From assembly GCA_030065575.1 (NCBI GenBank), contig JASJDZ010000001.1, forward strand, positions 124,001 through 188,000: DNA of 64,000 nucleotides, given 5' to 3'. Below the pieces are notes generated by a model. That model saw only the letters and a program-made list of their open reading frames with translations. It ran no database searches and had not been told where the DNA came from. Within the stretch, counting starts at the first letter, position 1; each line of letters begins with the position of its first letter. This document shows positions 1-9,162 of this stretch, one piece after another. The stretch is from Acidimicrobiia bacterium. Its GTDB lineage: Bacteria > Actinomycetota > Acidimicrobiia > Spongiisociales > UBA5794. The position numbers and the translations under genes were made by a program.

Positions 1-1201
1 CGGCCCCGGCCGCGATACCCGCCGCCCTATGCGAACGGGCCCGCCACTTCGCTCCGTCGATAACCACAACACCGTCCGGATCGAGTGCGGAGTCCGCAAC
101 TCCCGTAGCTCCAACTAGGTGCTCACGGCCAATGGTTGGCGTCCCGAATCGGGAACGGACAATCGTCGTCATAGCGAACAGGTAGAACAGTGCAATGCCG
201 ATGGCTGTCAGCACAACCGACCACAGGCTGGTGCCGATCTGGGGCGGCCCACCAACGAAAGCTATCCCACCCCACAGGATCAGGACCGTCCCCACAATGC
301 TGCGTACTCCCAACTCGTGACGTTGGAAATCCCACGTGTACAGGCCGATCCCAAGCACGGCCGCAATCACGGCCCACCAGTTCATCGGCAAAGTGGCGAA
401 GCCGTACCCGGCCAGGAAGAGCGACAGGGCGGCGACCGCAGCGGCGATCCCGGCGCCGGCGGCGTAGAACTCAAAGGCTACGACCGCCAGCCCCGCCATC
501 AGGAAGAAGAAGGCCCCATCGGGCTGCGTGCCGAGACGGAGGAAGCGAGTTAGCAGCGTCGGCTTCAGGAAACGGACGTCAACCGAGGAAACGGTGGCGG
601 TTGTCCCATCCTCGAGGGTGATCTCCTCTGCCGTTTCCAGACCGACGTTGCCGAGCAGGGTCTGCACGTCTCGGCCGTCGAGGGCAGCGATGAACTGACC
701 GATGGTGGGCTGCACGACAAACTCATCTGAGTTCTGCTCAGGAACAATCGTTACCTCACGATCGTATAGCCCCGAGAAGGTGAAGCACTCCTCCGGAGTT
801 CCTCCACAATCGGTATGTCCCTCGAAAGCAGAGAGCCCGTAGCTGGCACCCGGAGCTCCACCGACAATTGCGACCTCATCGAGGATGACCGTGACCTCCC
901 CAAAGGCAACTGCGCCCTCCGGGCCGATCCAGGCAGCAACCGGAGTCGCCGAAGTCTGGATCGCGGTCACCAGCACCCCCAGATCGCCAGAAGCCACACC
1001 GGGATTGTCGATCTTCAACACGATCAGCTGAGCGTCCTCGTTGCGGATGACATCGACGAGGAAGTCAATGGCTCGCTGATCGAGCGGGCCCCGCACATCC
1101 GTTACCACAACAGGCCCGGGACCGGGTTCCTGGCCAACGGCGGGAACCGCGGCGAACGCAGCGCTCAGTAACAGAAACAGAAGGGAAAGACGTCTCAACA
1201 C
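1..1201 (-). CDS. NfeD-family membrane protein (ClpP-like domain plus NfeD), 3' end outside window
   Basis: Reading from a GTG at 1201, the frame is open to the window edge. It starts with a signal peptide (Leu-rich, ending near AVPAVGQ), then a ClpP/SppA-type fold beginning VVVTDVRGPLDQRAIDFL. A block of hydrophobic segments follows (about 515 down to 120), then the typical NfeD C-terminal OB-like domain with GATGVADSALDPDGVVVIDG and GAKWRARS. NfeD proteins are membrane partners of stomatin-like proteins and act in membrane-protein quality control. The usual catalytic-serine loop (G-A-x-A-A-S-A-G) reads PEGAVAFGEV here, so the serine appears missing and the protease domain may be inactive. 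No stomatin gene is visible because the window ends. The start could also be the TTG 3 bases downstream. Confidence 0.8.
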   Translation of the reverse strand, partial: MLRRLSLLFLLLSAAFAAVPAVGQEPGPGPVVVTDVRGPLDQRAIDFLVDVIRNEDAQLIVLKIDNPGVASGDLGVLVTAIQTSATPVAAWIGPEGAVAFGEVTVILDEVAIVGGAPGASYGLSAFEGHTDCGGTPEECFTFSGLYDREVTIVPEQNSDEFVVQPTIGQFIAALDGRDVQTLLGNVGLETAEEITLEDGTTATVSSVDVRFLKPTLLTRFLRLGTQPDGAFFFLMAGLAVVAFEFYAAGAGIAAAVAALSLFLAGYGFATLPMNWWAVIAAVLGIGLYTWDFQRHELGVRSIVGTVLILWGGIAFVGGPPQIGTSLWSVVLTAIGIALFYLFAMTTIVRSRFGTPTIGREHLVGATGVADSALDPDGVVVIDGAKWRARSHRAAGIAAGA

Positions 1202-1261
1202 GACGGCGCATGGTAACCCGTGACAGCCAATCCGATACCCTCCCGCGCTACCCTTCCCGGC

Positions 1262-1633
1262 ATGGCACTACGAATCGTCGTCCTCGCTGACGAGGCCTGG
1301 GCCAGCAACGAAGTCCATGCCGCCCTAACCGAGCCCGATTACGCACTCATCGATCATGACGACCCGCGTACCGCATTCGACCTGGTGGACGCCGAAGGCC
1401 CCGATGCCGTAGTGATCGATCTACAGGTGAAGAGCATGGGAGGCATGGCGGTTGCTCGCGACCTTCATCAGCGGGCGGCGCTCGCCGATCAGGAGTCAGT
1501 GCCGGTTGTGCTTCTCCTCGATCGAGCTGCCGACAGTTTCCTCGCCAAGCGGGCTGGTGTTGCCGCCTGGGTTACCAAGCCGTTCACAGCCCACGACCTC
1601 CGCACCGCCATTGATCAAGCAATCGCCGACTAG
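1262..1633 (+). CDS. Single-domain response-regulator receiver protein
   Basis: A short protein of about 123 aa with a CheY-like alpha/beta order. It begins MALRIVVLADEAWASNEV, has the phospho-acceptor region PDAVVIDLQVKSMGG (Asp in VVIDL), a Leu-rich beta strand PVVLLLDR, and ends at the conserved Lys-Pro-Phe (VTKPFTAHDL). There is no output domain, so it would act by protein contact. The first acidic pocket, normally D-D after beta 1, reads ADEA. An upstream GTG at 1220 extends the frame by 14 residues with poor family similarity, so the ATG at 1262 is preferred. The gene ends 15 bp before the CorC-like gene, but no functional link is evident. Confidence 0.75.
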   Translation: MALRIVVLADEAWASNEVHAALTEPDYALIDHDDPRTAFDLVDAEGPDAVVIDLQVKSMGGMAVARDLHQRAALADQESVPVVLLLDRAADSFLAKRAGVAAWVTKPFTAHDLRTAIDQAIAD

Positions 1634-1648
1634 ATCGCACCAAGCTAG

Positions 1649-2902
1649 ATGAGCGTCATCAACATCATCTACATCGCAATCCTTGCGATCTGCGCCGTCG
1701 GCTCCGGCTTCTTCTCCGGATCGGAAACGGCACTGATTGGGATCGGGCGCGAGCGAGTTCATCAGGTATCGACCCTGGGTAGGCGGGGTAAGCGGGTCGC
1801 CCAGCTCGTTGCCGACCCGGAGCGCCTGCTTTCGACGCTGCTCGTCGCCAACAACCTGGTGAACATCCTGGGTGCCGCAGTAGCCACAACGCTGTTCATC
1901 TCGCTGATCGGAGATAAGTGGGGACCCTGGGTCTCGACGCTCGTGGTAACGATCGTGGTGCTCATCGTTGGTGAGATCACACCCAAGACGATCGCCGCCC
2001 GTTATCCGGAGCGATTCTCCCTGGCGGTCGCCCCGACCATCTGGCGGCTGTCTCTCGTTCTGAACCCGGTCGCCCGTTTGTTCACTGCGGTCACCCGGGG
2101 CCTGCTCCGCATGCTCCGTTTGTCTACCAACGACGACTCCCGTGGCGTCACCGAGGCCGACATCAAGGCGCTGGCCGAGCTCAGTGCCGCCGGTGGAGAG
2201 ATCGAAGCTGCAGAGCGTGAGATCATCGACTCGCTGTTCACTCTCGCCGATCGCCCGGTGCGGGATGTCATGACCCCGCGTATCGACATCGTCACGTTGG
2301 GCAACCCGGTATCGATCGAGGACGTACGGGAAGCGGTCAGCAGCGCAGCCCATTCCCGCTTCCCGGTGACGGGGGGCGGCCTCGATGATCTCATCGGCAT
2401 CCTCTACGTAAAGGACGTCCTCCAGGTGGACGGCGACCCGGATCCCGACCACATAGCCGCTCTGCTCCGCAAGCCCACGTACGTCCCCGAGTCAACTCCC
2501 GTGCTCCAGGTACTCCAGGACATGCAGTCACGGCGATTCACTATGGCCCTGGTGCTCGATGAGCACGGAGGCGTCGAAGGAATCATCACCATCAAGGACC
2601 TTGTGTCTGAGCTCGTCGGCGAGCTACAGGACGAGTACGACCCGGGTGTGCCGTCGATCGTGCCCATCGGGGCAGGACGGTGGATGGCCGACGGGCGGCT
2701 ACCCATCGATGACTTCTGCGATGCAATGGGCCACGAGTTCCCGGAAGGCCCATACTCAACCCTCGGGGGCATGTTCCTCTCGATCGCCGGGCACATCCCA
2801 TCCGATGGTCATCAGCTAACGGTCGATGACTATCGGCTCGTCGTGATGCGCATGGATCGCAACCGGATCGATCGAATTCGAGTCGAGAGACTCAGCAACT
2901 GA
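1649..2902 (+). CDS. CNNM/CorC-type hemolysin-family membrane protein (DUF21, CBS pair, CorC_HlyC)
   Basis: A protein of 417 aa, normal for the UPF0053 family. Residues 1-180 are a DUF21/CNNM membrane domain starting IIYIAILAICAVGSGFFSGSE, with the conserved FSGSETAL. A pair of CBS domains (about 200-320, with VRDVMTPRIDIVTL and MALVLDEHGG) follows, then a CorC_HlyC domain (about 335-410, with GRLPIDDF and TLGGMFL). Family members are linked to Mg2+/Co2+ homeostasis or cation export, with the CBS domains sensing adenine nucleotides. It sits alone between the receiver protein and tRNA-Pro. The substrate cannot be fixed from sequence. Confidence 0.9.
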   Translation: MSVINIIYIAILAICAVGSGFFSGSETALIGIGRERVHQVSTLGRRGKRVAQLVADPERLLSTLLVANNLVNILGAAVATTLFISLIGDKWGPWVSTLVVTIVVLIVGEITPKTIAARYPERFSLAVAPTIWRLSLVLNPVARLFTAVTRGLLRMLRLSTNDDSRGVTEADIKALAELSAAGGEIEAAEREIIDSLFTLADRPVRDVMTPRIDIVTLGNPVSIEDVREAVSSAAHSRFPVTGGGLDDLIGILYVKDVLQVDGDPDPDHIAALLRKPTYVPESTPVLQVLQDMQSRRFTMALVLDEHGGVEGIITIKDLVSELVGELQDEYDPGVPSIVPIGAGRWMADGRLPIDDFCDAMGHEFPEGPYSTLGGMFLSIAGHIPSDGHQLTVDDYRLVVMRMDRNRIDRIRVERLSN

Positions 2903-2948
2903 TCCCGGGCTATTCGCTGTTACGAACTATGGCTACAATCTCGACACT

Positions 2949-3025
2949 CGGGACGTAGCGCAGCTTGGTAGCGCGCATCGTTCGGGACGATGAGGTCGCC
3001 GGTTCAAATCCGGCCGTCCCGACCA
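2949..3025 (+). tRNA. tRNA-Pro (anticodon CGG)
   Basis: A complete cloverleaf of 77 nt including an encoded CCA. The acceptor arm CGGGACG pairs with CGTCCCG. The D arm GCGC/GCGC encloses AGCTTGGTA. The anticodon arm CATCG/CGATG has loop TTCGGGA, giving anticodon CGG. The variable loop is AGGTC, and the T arm GCCGG/CCGGC has loop TTCAAAT. It reads proline CCG codons, which are frequent at this GC content. Confidence 0.97.
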
Positions 3026-3026
3026 G

Positions 3027-3056
3027 AAGGCCGGCAGCGATAGTTGCCGGCCTTTC
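3027..3056 (+). terminator. Rho-independent terminator after tRNA-Pro
   Basis: A perfect 10-bp stem, AAGGCCGGCA (3027-3036) with TGCCGGCCTT (3045-3054), and an 8-nt loop, 2 nt past the tRNA CCA. Seen from the other strand it also lies at the 3' end of the convergent hydrolase gene, so it can work in both directions. Confidence 0.85.
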
Positions 3057-4142
3057 TCATGCCCCGAGCCAAGCAACGACCTGGCTGATGACCTCGTCGC
3101 TATGAACGAGGTCATTGTGCCGCGACCTTCCGACGACAACCTCGCTTGACGTCTCCGCTTCTGATCCGGCTGTTGCACTGTGAACTCGGACCACGAGATC
3201 GCCAAGAGCTGCGCCGACAGGGTGCTGAGCTCGGCTCGTAACCACGCCGGCCACGAAGTGGTGGGCGACGCCCGGAGAGAGCGGGTGACCGGCCAAGCCC
3301 CAGCGGAGATCCTTGATGCCGTCGCTCCTGGTGTCGGTGAACTCCTGCAGCGGGACGGTGTTCCGAGAGATGCCGAGGCTCGCAGCCAGGACGTTCACCA
3401 GCTTCTCGATCGGGGTCCCTAGGTGGGGCGACCCAATTGTGGTGAGGCTCGACATCTTCGATACCCAGCTGTGGCCATCGTTCTGCCCTTCTGCACACGC
3501 GCTGCGCATCACCAGGCCGCCCATAGAGTGCCCCACTGCGGCCGCTGTCTGGACCGGCACCGGCCACGCCGATGTGAGGTCCTCAATCAGTCTTGCCAGC
3601 AAAGCGCCGTTGACAGCCAGCGACATACCGGTGTTGTAGCGAACCAGGATCGGTGTGAACCCGCTGGATTCATCGAGCACTTCGTACATCCCCGGGCGGG
3701 TGGCGGTCGCGAGCCAGCACCGCTCCGTATCGGCGAAGCCGTGCACAAGGAATACGAGGTTTGGACCTGGATCAGGGTACGCATCGGCGATGTGCTCGAA
3801 TGCAACAGGCTCGCTAGAGCGATCGCGCAACCCCATCGGCACCTCGAGCCGCGCGGCGTGTTGGCCAAGCTTGTCGCCCCACAACCCATTGACTACCGCC
3901 TTGGTTCGATCAGCGGTAGCGGGTGGCACACGGATAAGGTGGTCAGCCGCGAGTCCACCCAGAGAAGCAGCGAGTCGAATCGAGCTGTAGACGGTCTTCG
4001 CGACACCGTTGTGGGCTGCCTCAACGGGTTTGCCGGGAAGACCAACTGCCGAGAACCATCTTTGGGAAATGGCGCGGTGCATCCGTTCTACAGGAACGAT
4101 GATCCGTTCGATCGTGATGGCCGCAGCGCTTCCAACACTCAT
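3057..4142 (-). CDS. Alpha/beta hydrolase, lipase/esterase-like
   Basis: A protein of 361 aa with an alpha/beta-hydrolase core. The oxyanion motif FLVHGFADTERCW is near residues 131-143. The nucleophile elbow GHSMGG (204-209, Ser206) is followed by SPHLGTPIEKL, as in triacylglycerol-lipase/PGAP1-like enzymes. A likely catalytic His is in RHNDLVHSDEV near the C terminus. The first 110 residues are a less conserved N-terminal extension with no clear signal peptide, which suggests a cytoplasmic enzyme. The substrate is probably an acyl ester but cannot be assigned. It converges on tRNA-Pro, and the next gene upstream on the same strand is an SRPBCC protein 41 bp away. Confidence 0.8.
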   Translation of the reverse strand: MSVGSAAAITIERIIVPVERMHRAISQRWFSAVGLPGKPVEAAHNGVAKTVYSSIRLAASLGGLAADHLIRVPPATADRTKAVVNGLWGDKLGQHAARLEVPMGLRDRSSEPVAFEHIADAYPDPGPNLVFLVHGFADTERCWLATATRPGMYEVLDESSGFTPILVRYNTGMSLAVNGALLARLIEDLTSAWPVPVQTAAAVGHSMGGLVMRSACAEGQNDGHSWVSKMSSLTTIGSPHLGTPIEKLVNVLAASLGISRNTVPLQEFTDTRSDGIKDLRWGLAGHPLSPGVAHHFVAGVVTSRAQHPVGAALGDLVVRVHSATAGSEAETSSEVVVGRSRHNDLVHSDEVISQVVAWLGA

Positions 4143-4182
4143 GAGACTCCCGACTTGGAAGGTCGGATGTCACGGTAGCCGT

Positions 4183-4653
4183 CTACCGATTGTCAGTGCC
4201 CTGAGCCCTGCGCGACAAACTCAGCTTGAGCGCCAGCAACTCATCCTGCAGCCGCTTCTGGAAGCTACGGCGCACGATCGGGCCGAACAGAAGGTTGGCC
4301 AGCCTGGTAGCCAGACTCTCATCACCGGTCTCGACGTTGCTGATCACCTCTGTGGAATCACCAACCGACCGGAATTCGAAGGTCCCGCGGAAAGGGAACG
4401 AGAACGGGCCGCGTTCCGCCGTGGCGGTGAACCGCACCGGGGGCTCGAACTCGATGATCTGGAAGTCGATCGTCGCATTCCGCATGCCCTGGGCGTAGTC
4501 AGCGGTGAAGCGCGCCCCGGCCTTGACCTTCTTCGACAGAAGCCGTGCTCGCCGGACCCCGGAGACCCAACGGGGCATGTTCTCCACATTGCTGACGTAG
4601 GCGAACACTTCGTCTATCGGGCGATCAATGACGATTGAAGTTTTGGCATTCAT
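4183..4653 (-). CDS. SRPBCC-fold protein (polyketide cyclase/dehydrase-like)
   Basis: About 156 aa. It opens with TSIVIDRPIDEVFAYVSNVENMPRWVSGV, the signature of SRPBCC (START-like) lipid or hydrophobic-ligand binding proteins. The mid-region ARFTADYAQGM and the C-terminal helix with RLANLLFGPIVRRSF fit the same fold. The ATG at 4653 is chosen because GAGG lies 6 nt before it. The frame opens 12 codons earlier, but that extension does not resemble the family. It precedes the hydrolase gene on the same strand and may share its transcript. The ligand is unknown. Confidence 0.75.
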   Translation of the reverse strand: MNAKTSIVIDRPIDEVFAYVSNVENMPRWVSGVRRARLLSKKVKAGARFTADYAQGMRNATIDFQIIEFEPPVRFTATAERGPFSFPFRGTFEFRSVGDSTEVISNVETGDESLATRLANLLFGPIVRRSFQKRLQDELLALKLSLSRRAQGTDNR

Positions 4654-4767
4654 CTCGTACCTCGCACGGCACTTCCTACGGTACAACAACTATCGGCCAA
4701 TGGGGGTGCGACCCTAAGCGCATACATCATCTCCAGAGGAATCGTCCCCGCCGGTTATTGTCGCCGG

Positions 4768-5994
4768 GTGAATCGCCCCGTTTCCGCTCCCGAAACCCGC
4801 AATGACGGCACCTGGATGATCGCCCTCGGGGCGATCGTTGCCTCGATCGGTGCTTATGCGTTTCAAGTGGTCGGAGGCCGAGCACTCGGTGACGAGGGAT
4901 TCGCCCCGGTAGCCATCGTCTGGACTATCGGCTTCCTCGTCTACACGATCGTCATGCTGCCGGTGGAGCAGATGACCACCAGACGAGTCACTCTGCAGGC
5001 GGGAGCTGCGCTGGAAGCAGGAGCCCGCCGCCAGATCGGCATCGCTCTCACTCTTGGCGGGTTGGTCGGTGTTGCGATTGCGGCAATCGGCACCGATCGC
5101 TTCTTCGAAGGGCGACCCTCGTTCATCATCGCAATGGCACTGCTGATGTTCGCCCGAGCCATCATGACCATCGCCCGCGGAGTCATGGCAGGCCGGCGGC
5201 GCTTCCGTGCCTACGGGCTCTCGATGATGCTCGAAGCCTTTGCGCTAACCGGGTTGGGCATCCTGTTTGCCGTCATCGACGCCGGGTCGTTCTGGTTTGG
5301 CCTGGCTCTCGGCGCTGCGCCGTTGACTCTGCTGCTGGTCAGGCCGTATCTGGTCCGCACCGATCCCGATCGGGTTCCCTCCGATGTCCCAGATGCGACC
5401 GGCCTGCTGCAACTATTGGTTGTTGCCTCAGCCCTTTCTCAGCTCATCCTGGCCGGAGGTCCCCTGGTGGTGAACCTCATCGGTGGTTCACCGGCGGAAG
5501 TCAGCATCTACTTCATCACCTTCACGCTCCTACGCGGGCCGATAACGGCATCGTATGGGCTGGCCACACGCTTCCTGGCTGCAATGGCTACTGCGCTCAG
5601 TGACGGCAAGCCGGAGGTGTTGCATAGATGGTCGAGCCGCCTCGCAGTTCTGGGAACCGGGGCGGCGGTTGTTGCCGGGGTTGCAAGCTATTACATCCTG
5701 CCCACGATCATCGAGGTGCTCTACGGTGCCGAGTTCCGACCCCCCAACCTCGTGGGAGGTCTCGGCGGTGCAGGGGCGATGACGGCGCTGGCCGTCGTGT
5801 TCGTCACCCAGATCTTGATAGCTAGGGGCAGAACGAGAGACCTTGCCATCGGCTGGCTTGTCGCCGCAGTCGTGGCAGGCGCCGGCCTCGCCATGTCCGG
5901 GGGAGAACCGCTGACCCGGGTTGCCTATGCGTTCGCCGCCGGCGAATTCACTGCGTTTGCGTTGATCACCGCCATTGCATGGCGTAGCCGCTAG
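4768..5994 (+). CDS. Polysaccharide-flippase-like multi-spanning membrane protein
   Basis: 408 aa with about 12 hydrophobic segments, beginning WMIALGAIVASIGAYAFQVVGGRALG. The phrase GRALGDEGFAPVAIVWTIGF resembles the start of Wzx/MATE-type lipid-linked oligosaccharide flippases (MOP superfamily). No glycosyltransferases flank it, so the exported glycolipid is unknown. The GTG start at 4768 directly precedes the first hydrophobic segment. The next gene on the opposite strand is asd, with a strong hairpin between them. A general MOP-family transporter is the main alternative. Confidence 0.65.
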   Translation: MNRPVSAPETRNDGTWMIALGAIVASIGAYAFQVVGGRALGDEGFAPVAIVWTIGFLVYTIVMLPVEQMTTRRVTLQAGAALEAGARRQIGIALTLGGLVGVAIAAIGTDRFFEGRPSFIIAMALLMFARAIMTIARGVMAGRRRFRAYGLSMMLEAFALTGLGILFAVIDAGSFWFGLALGAAPLTLLLVRPYLVRTDPDRVPSDVPDATGLLQLLVVASALSQLILAGGPLVVNLIGGSPAEVSIYFITFTLLRGPITASYGLATRFLAAMATALSDGKPEVLHRWSSRLAVLGTGAAVVAGVASYYILPTIIEVLYGAEFRPPNLVGGLGGAGAMTALAVVFVTQILIARGRTRDLAIGWLVAAVVAGAGLAMSGGEPLTRVAYAFAAGEFTAFALITAIAWRSR

Positions 5995-6004
5995 TTAGTG
6001 AATC

Positions 6005-6044
6005 GGCAGCTGGGGAGTTCGATCGCATCGAACTCCAAGCTGCC
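6005..6044. terminator. Bidirectional hairpin between the flippase-like gene and asd
   Basis: An outer stem GGCAGCT/AGCTGCC and an inner perfect 10-bp stem GGAGTTCGAT/ATCGAACTCC around loop CGC. It lies in the 92-bp gap between convergent genes. There is no strong T-run, but the stem is very stable. Confidence 0.7.
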
Positions 6045-6086
6045 CTCGGGCAGCCGCTGTTTGCATCAGCCGGGGACTGACAGTCG

Positions 6087-7097
6087 CTAGACGAGTTCCG
6101 CCAGTTGCACGGCGTTGAGCGCAGCACCCTTGCGCAGGTTGTCACCCACCGTCCACAGGCTGATCCCGCCGGGGTCGCCAACTGTGGGGCGGACCCGGCC
6201 GATGATGACATCGTCGATCCCCGCCGAATCCAGCGGCGTTGGCACCTTGGAGTCGTCCCACAACTGCGTGCCGGGAGCAGAACCGAGGATCTCGTTCGCC
6301 TCGTCGAGGGATACCGGCCGATCGAAGAACATCGTGGCCGCAATGCCGTGACCGACCATCACCGGCACCCGGACACAGAAGGGCTCGACCTTGATATCGG
6401 GAGCCTCGAGGATCTTCCTGGTCTCGTTGACCAGCTTCCACTCCTCGTCCGTGTACCCCTGATCGGTAAAGCCTCCGGCGTGAGCCAGCACGTTGAAACC
6501 GATCGGTCGGCTGTATACGTCGCTCCCCGGCTCGGTCCAGCCTCCCTTGGCGAGCAGCTCGTGGTCCTTCCCGAGCACATCGATCTCGTGGGTAAGCACG
6601 TCCATCCCGGTCTGGCCTGTGCCCGACACTGACTGGTACGACGTCGCAGTCATCGACTTCAACCCCGCCGCGCGGTGCAGAGGGCCGGCGGCCATGATCA
6701 CCACCATGGTCGTGCAATTCGGGTTGGCGATGATCCCGTGGTGCTCGGCCACAGCATGATCATTCACCTGGGCCACAACGAGCGGAACGTTGTCGTCCAT
6801 GCGGAACGCCGATGAGTTGTCGATGACCACAGCCCCGGCCGCAGCGAACTTCGGTGCGTACTCCTTGGAGCGGCCGCCACCAGCCGAGAACAGTGCGATC
6901 TCGATACCAGAAGGATCCGCTGTTGCCAGATCTTCGACGGTGACCTCGCCCCATTTGGTGGCGATGACCCGACCCGCCGACCGGCTGGAAGCCAGCATCC
7001 GCAACTCGGAGATCGGGAAGTCGCGCTGCTCGAGAATCGAGAGCATCGTGGTCCCAACCGCACCGGTTGCGCCAACAATCGCTGTTCTCTTGCCCAT
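6087..7097 (-). CDS. asd: Aspartate-semialdehyde dehydrogenase
   Basis: 336 aa, the standard length. It reduces L-aspartyl phosphate to aspartate semialdehyde with NADPH, for lysine/DAP, threonine and methionine synthesis. The N-terminal nucleotide motif GATGAVG is at 9-15. The catalytic cysteine lies in ANPNCTTM (Cys128). The phrases SAGGGRSKEYAPKFA and VIDNSSAFRM are diagnostic. Its ATG follows the lysC stop by 2 bp, so it is the second gene of a lysC-asd operon, the classical actinobacterial arrangement. Confidence 0.97.
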   Translation of the reverse strand: MGKRTAIVGATGAVGTTMLSILEQRDFPISELRMLASSRSAGRVIATKWGEVTVEDLATADPSGIEIALFSAGGGRSKEYAPKFAAAGAVVIDNSSAFRMDDNVPLVVAQVNDHAVAEHHGIIANPNCTTMVVIMAAGPLHRAAGLKSMTATSYQSVSGTGQTGMDVLTHEIDVLGKDHELLAKGGWTEPGSDVYSRPIGFNVLAHAGGFTDQGYTDEEWKLVNETRKILEAPDIKVEPFCVRVPVMVGHGIAATMFFDRPVSLDEANEILGSAPGTQLWDDSKVPTPLDSAGIDDVIIGRVRPTVGDPGGISLWTVGDNLRKGAALNAVQLAELV

Positions 7098-7099
7098 CC

Positions 7100-8317
7100 T
7101 CAGCTCTCCTCTCCGAGCGCAAAGCCGTCGTGCAGTCCCTGGACCGCAGCGGCCACATCGTCGCCTCGAACCACACAGGATATGCGGATCGGTGAGGTAC
7201 TGATCATTTCGATGTTCACGCCGTGATCGGAGAGGATGCGGAACATCTTCCCGGCGATGCCCAACTCGTCCTTCATGCCCGCGCCGACCAGGGACACCTT
7301 GGCGATGTTGTGATCTACATCGACGCCGGCAGCCCCGATTGCATCTGCGGCCAGCTTTGCCACCGTCTCCGCGGTGTTCAGCTCGCTGCGGGCGACCGTG
7401 AAGCTGATGTCGGTCACGCCATCGCGGGATACGTTCTGCACGATCATGTCGACGCTGACACCAGCCTCGGCGAGAGGTTCGAACAACTGGGCGGCCAAGC
7501 CGGGCGAATCCGGAACCCCATGGACCGTTACCTTGGCTTCCGACACGTCATGCGCCACACCTCGGATAATCGCTTCCTCCATGGTTTCCTCCTTGACCCA
7601 GGTCCCGACGCCGCCGTGGAACGACGACCGAACGTGGATGGGTACGTTGTAGCGACGCCCGAACTCCACCGATCGAGCCATCAGGACCCCGGCACCTGCC
7701 GCGGCCATCTCCAACATCTCTTCGAACGAGATCTCCTTCAGCTTCTTGGCGCCGGGCACCAACCGGGGGTCGGCGGTGAAGACCCCGTCGACATCGGTGT
7801 AGATCTCACAAACATCCGCCTGCAAAGTGGCGGCCAAGGCGACTGCGGTGGCATCGGAACCGCCGCGGCCGAGCGTGGTGACATCCCTGGTCTCCGGGCT
7901 GAAACCCTGGAATCCGGCAACGATCACGACCTTGCCTTCGGCCAGACCCTCGCGGACCCGATCCCCGCGGATGCCGATGATCTCCGCGTGGCCGTGTTCC
8001 TCGGTCGTGAGGATCCCGGCCTGCGATCCGGTGAGGCTCATCGATCCGATCCCATGGTCCTCGATGGCCATGGCGAGCAGCGCCATCGAGATTCGCTCTC
8101 CTGCGGTCAGCAACATGTCCATTTCCCGCGGGTGCGAGTTGGGCGTCACTTCTGAGGCCAGGGTGATCAGTTCGTCTGTGCTCTTCCCCATTGCAGAGAC
8201 GACCACAACAACGTCATTGCCCGACTTCTGGGTGGTAACGGCGCGAGCGGCGACTGCTCGAATGCGTTCCGCGTCGGCAACGGAAGTACCGCCGTATTTC
8301 TGCACAACAATCGGCAT
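7100..8317 (-). CDS. lysC: Aspartate kinase
   Basis: 405 aa from the ATG at 8317, which gives the canonical start [18 protein letters not shown]. The amino-acid kinase domain shows [15 protein letters not shown] and [14 protein letters not shown]. Two C-terminal ACT domains (about 260-400) carry the regulatory contacts seen in [17 protein letters not shown]. It phosphorylates aspartate as the first step of the lysine/threonine/methionine branch and is normally feedback-inhibited by Lys and Thr through the ACT domains. An upstream in-frame extension runs into the divergent cyclophilin gene and is rejected. It is transcribed with asd. Confidence 0.97.
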   Translation of the reverse strand: MPIVVQKYGGTSVADAERIRAVAARAVTTQKSGNDVVVVVSAMGKSTDELITLASEVTPNSHPREMDMLLTAGERISMALLAMAIEDHGIGSMSLTGSQAGILTTEEHGHAEIIGIRGDRVREGLAEGKVVIVAGFQGFSPETRDVTTLGRGGSDATAVALAATLQADVCEIYTDVDGVFTADPRLVPGAKKLKEISFEEMLEMAAAGAGVLMARSVEFGRRYNVPIHVRSSFHGGVGTWVKEETMEEAIIRGVAHDVSEAKVTVHGVPDSPGLAAQLFEPLAEAGVSVDMIVQNVSRDGVTDISFTVARSELNTAETVAKLAADAIGAAGVDVDHNIAKVSLVGAGMKDELGIAGKMFRILSDHGVNIEMISTSPIRISCVVRGDDVAAAVQGLHDGFALGEES

Positions 8318-8366
8318 CGGGCGAGTGTACCGGCCTAACGCATCAGCCCAATTACCATCCCGCCTC

Positions 8367-9134
8367 ATGTCAGCACTATCACGAATCCCACTGGTCTGCG
8401 TTGCGATCGCGCTGGCCGTAACTGCCTGCGGTGGCTCCGACGAGGACGCCGGCACAGCCGAACAGGACACGACCGCGACCACAGCCGCCGCGGCAACAAC
8501 GACGACGGACGGCGTGCCCGAGATCACGTTGCCGCCACGACCACCTTCCGACTATGCCGGCTTTGTCGCTCAGCCAACGGCCTGCGGTGCTGATTCCCCA
8601 CCCCAGTTGACACCGATGACTTTCGACGCCCCCGAGGATCAGGGCCTCGATGCGAGCGTGCCCCTCACCGCGACCATCACCACCTCATGTGGCGACATCG
8701 TCGTCGAGCTGTACCCCGAGCTGGCACCGGAGACGGTCAACTCTTTTGTGTTCCTGGCCCGTAGCGGCTACTTCGATGGTTCGGTCTCCCATCGGGTCGT
8801 GCCGGAATTTGTCATCCAGGCCGGCGATCCCACGGCTACCGGACGAGCGGGCCCCGGCTACACCATCCCCAATGAACTCCCCGAACCCGGTTTCCTCTAC
8901 GAGGAGGGCGCCCTCGCTATGGCCAATGCCGGATCCAACACGACGGGATCCCAGTTCTTCATCGTCCTTGCCGATGCGCCATTGCCGAACTTCTACAACT
9001 ACTTCGGCAAGGTGGTGACGGGATTCGACACGATTGAGCGGATTGCCGAGATCCCGCTTGGTCAGAGCCTCTCCGGTGAGGTGAGCGTGCCGCTCGAGAC
9101 TCTGTACATCGAATCGGTCGACATCGCCGAGTAG
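8367..9134 (+). CDS. Lipoprotein peptidyl-prolyl cis-trans isomerase (cyclophilin type)
   Basis: 255 aa. A signal peptide ends in the lipobox AVTAC (Cys about residue 20), followed by a Thr/Ala-rich linker and a cyclophilin domain (about 95-250). Cyclophilin marks are [39 protein letters not shown] and FGKVVTGFD. It should accelerate proline isomerisation in exported proteins at the outer face of the membrane. The ATG at 8367 is the only start that gives a proper signal peptide. It diverges from lysC across a 49-bp promoter region and is followed after 28 bp by a small gene probably tied to the same family. Confidence 0.93.
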   Translation: MSALSRIPLVCVAIALAVTACGGSDEDAGTAEQDTTATTAAAATTTTDGVPEITLPPRPPSDYAGFVAQPTACGADSPPQLTPMTFDAPEDQGLDASVPLTATITTSCGDIVVELYPELAPETVNSFVFLARSGYFDGSVSHRVVPEFVIQAGDPTATGRAGPGYTIPNELPEPGFLYEEGALAMANAGSNTTGSQFFIVLADAPLPNFYNYFGKVVTGFDTIERIAEIPLGQSLSGEVSVPLETLYIESVDIAE

Positions 9135-9162
9135 CCGAACGCGCTCTAGAATCTGAATCGTT

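Noticed and set aside
2933-3205. Minus-strand 90-codon frame with GRPDLNRRPHRPERC
   Set aside because: It is the antisense of tRNA-Pro, a known source of false proteins.
8318-8527. N-terminal extension of aspartate kinase
   Set aside because: The extension is antisense to the cyclophilin gene; the family start [10 protein letters not shown] is at 8317.
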